From positions 1 to 6,775 of the forward strand of contig JANYCH010000376.1 in NCBI GenBank assembly GCA_025360395.1: a stretch of DNA of 6,775 nucleotides. Reading direction: 5' to 3'. Positions within the stretch are counted from its first letter, which is position 1, and each line of letters opens with the position of its first letter. The position numbers were made by a program, and so were the translations under genes. Below, piece by piece: positions 6,078 through 6,775 of the stretch. Source of the DNA: Cytophagales bacterium (GTDB lineage Bacteria > Bacteroidota > Bacteroidia > Cytophagales > UBA9547). Below the pieces are notes generated by a model. It was not told where the DNA came from, searched no databases, and saw nothing but the letters and a program-made list of their open reading frames with translations.

Positions 6078-6134
6078 TTCAATATAAGAGTGACGAATTT
6101 TAGAAAAAATATGACCTTAATTAATAAAAATTTA

Positions 6135-6775
6135 TCAATGTAATATTTTAAAAACTAATTCTTTAAGTATTTCTTCCTCACCTATATAGTTTGCATTTAC
6201 ACCTTTTATCTGCATATCTGCTGTTTTTAAAAAATGTATTATCTCAGCTACTTTTAAAGGCGAATATACTTTAGAAGCTATAATATAATCTTTCACAAAA
6301 TATGGATTGGTTTTCAATAGAGAAGCCAAAGCAGCTTCGTCTTTTTGAATACTATACTGAACCAGGTATACTTTGGAAAAAAAGTTATATAAAACAGATA
6401 TTATCTGAATTGCCGGGTTTCCTTTTGTATCTGAAGCGAAATATTTCAGGATCTGGTTGGCTTTAAAAATGTTTTTGTCTTTTAAAGCATTACAGAGTTC
6501 AAATGGATTGTATTCTTTGCTTAGACCGACATATTTATGAATATCGTTTTCGTCAATTTCCTTTTTGTCCTTTAGGTTTATCCTTACTTTATTTATTTCA
6601 TTAGCGATTCTGCTTAGATCTACTCCAACAGAATCTGCAAGAAGCAAAGCTCCTTTTGGAGAAATTGACAACCCAATACTTTTTACATAGTTCGTAATCC
6701 ATTCAGGAAGTTTATTTTCATAAGGTTTTTTTGTGTTGACTACAATGCCTGTTTTATCAAGTTCTTTGTAAATGG
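6135..6775 (-). CDS. holA: DNA polymerase III delta subunit, partial (N-terminus beyond right edge)
   Basis: The minus-strand frame is open from the right edge to a TGA at 6137-6135, giving about 212 C-terminal residues of a protein usually near 340. The delta subunit opens the beta sliding clamp as part of the clamp-loader complex. The visible part begins IYKELDKTGIVVNTKKPYE, continues through LPEWITNYVKSIGLSISPKGA, with the family's conserved W and the helix packing after the AAA+ region, then GVDLSRIANEINKV and the C-terminal collar domain from about VGLSKEYNPFELCNALKDKN onward. The clamp-binding and ATPase-fold N-terminal domain lies outside the window. A TTG at 6671 is an internal codon, not the start, because family similarity runs straight through it. 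No clear terminator follows the gene. Confidence 0.93.
   Translation of the reverse strand, partial: IYKELDKTGIVVNTKKPYENKLPEWITNYVKSIGLSISPKGALLLADSVGVDLSRIANEINKVRINLKDKKEIDENDIHKYVGLSKEYNPFELCNALKDKNIFKANQILKYFASDTKGNPAIQIISVLYNFFSKVYLVQYSIQKDEAALASLLKTNPYFVKDYIIASKVYSPLKVAEIIHFLKTADMQIKGVNANYIGEEEILKELVFKILH

Noticed and set aside
6135..6671. holA starting at the TTG at 6671
   Set aside because: The frame remains open to the window edge and the upstream residues (LPEWITNYVKSIG) match the delta subunit family, so the gene is cut by the edge and does not start at this TTG.

Overview
This looks like an ordinary chromosomal stretch from a member of the Bacteroidota, probably a Cytophagales-like lineage (lineage inferred). 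The evidence is an AT-rich composition, start codons without strong Shine-Dalgarno sequences, promoter candidates of the Bacteroidota type (TTG, 17 to 23 nt, TAnnTTTG), a Bat (aerotolerance-type) gene pair, and proteins of typical Bacteroidota character. No mobile element, CRISPR array, tRNA or rRNA was seen.

Layout from left to right. (1) Positions 1 to 1561, minus strand: a batB-like von Willebrand A (VWA) membrane protein, followed by a TPR protein (batC-like) that overlaps it by ATGA and runs off the left edge. (2) Positions 1692 to 2983, plus strand: pyrH (UMP kinase) and frr (ribosome recycling factor), a conserved pair 23 nt apart. pyrH and batB are divergent across about 130 nt, with a good promoter for batB. 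(3) Positions 2984 to 3986, minus strand: a single-domain response regulator and, 4 nt downstream, a DUF4202 protein. The stop codon of the DUF4202 gene directly abuts that of frr. (4) Positions 4173 to 4418, plus strand: a small single-RRM RNA-binding protein with its own promoter, a leader of about 100 nt and a clear intrinsic terminator. (5) Positions 4473 to 6055, minus strand: an NADPH-dependent FMN reductase family protein, and upstream of it a membrane-anchored di-haem cytochrome c. (6) Positions 6135 to 6775, minus strand: the C-terminal two thirds of holA (DNA polymerase III delta subunit), entering from the right edge.

The genes fall into small, mostly unrelated units: cell-envelope/stress (Bat), nucleotide synthesis and translation recycling (pyrH-frr), signalling (receiver plus DUF4202), RNA binding, and redox (cytochrome plus flavin reductase). 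I did not find a clear novel system. The points most worth a second look are the receiver-DUF4202 pair as a possible split signalling module, the batB operon without an adjacent batA, the long and possibly structured leader of the RRM gene, perfect or near-perfect palindromes upstream of the two redox genes, and an extra cysteine pair in the cytochrome.
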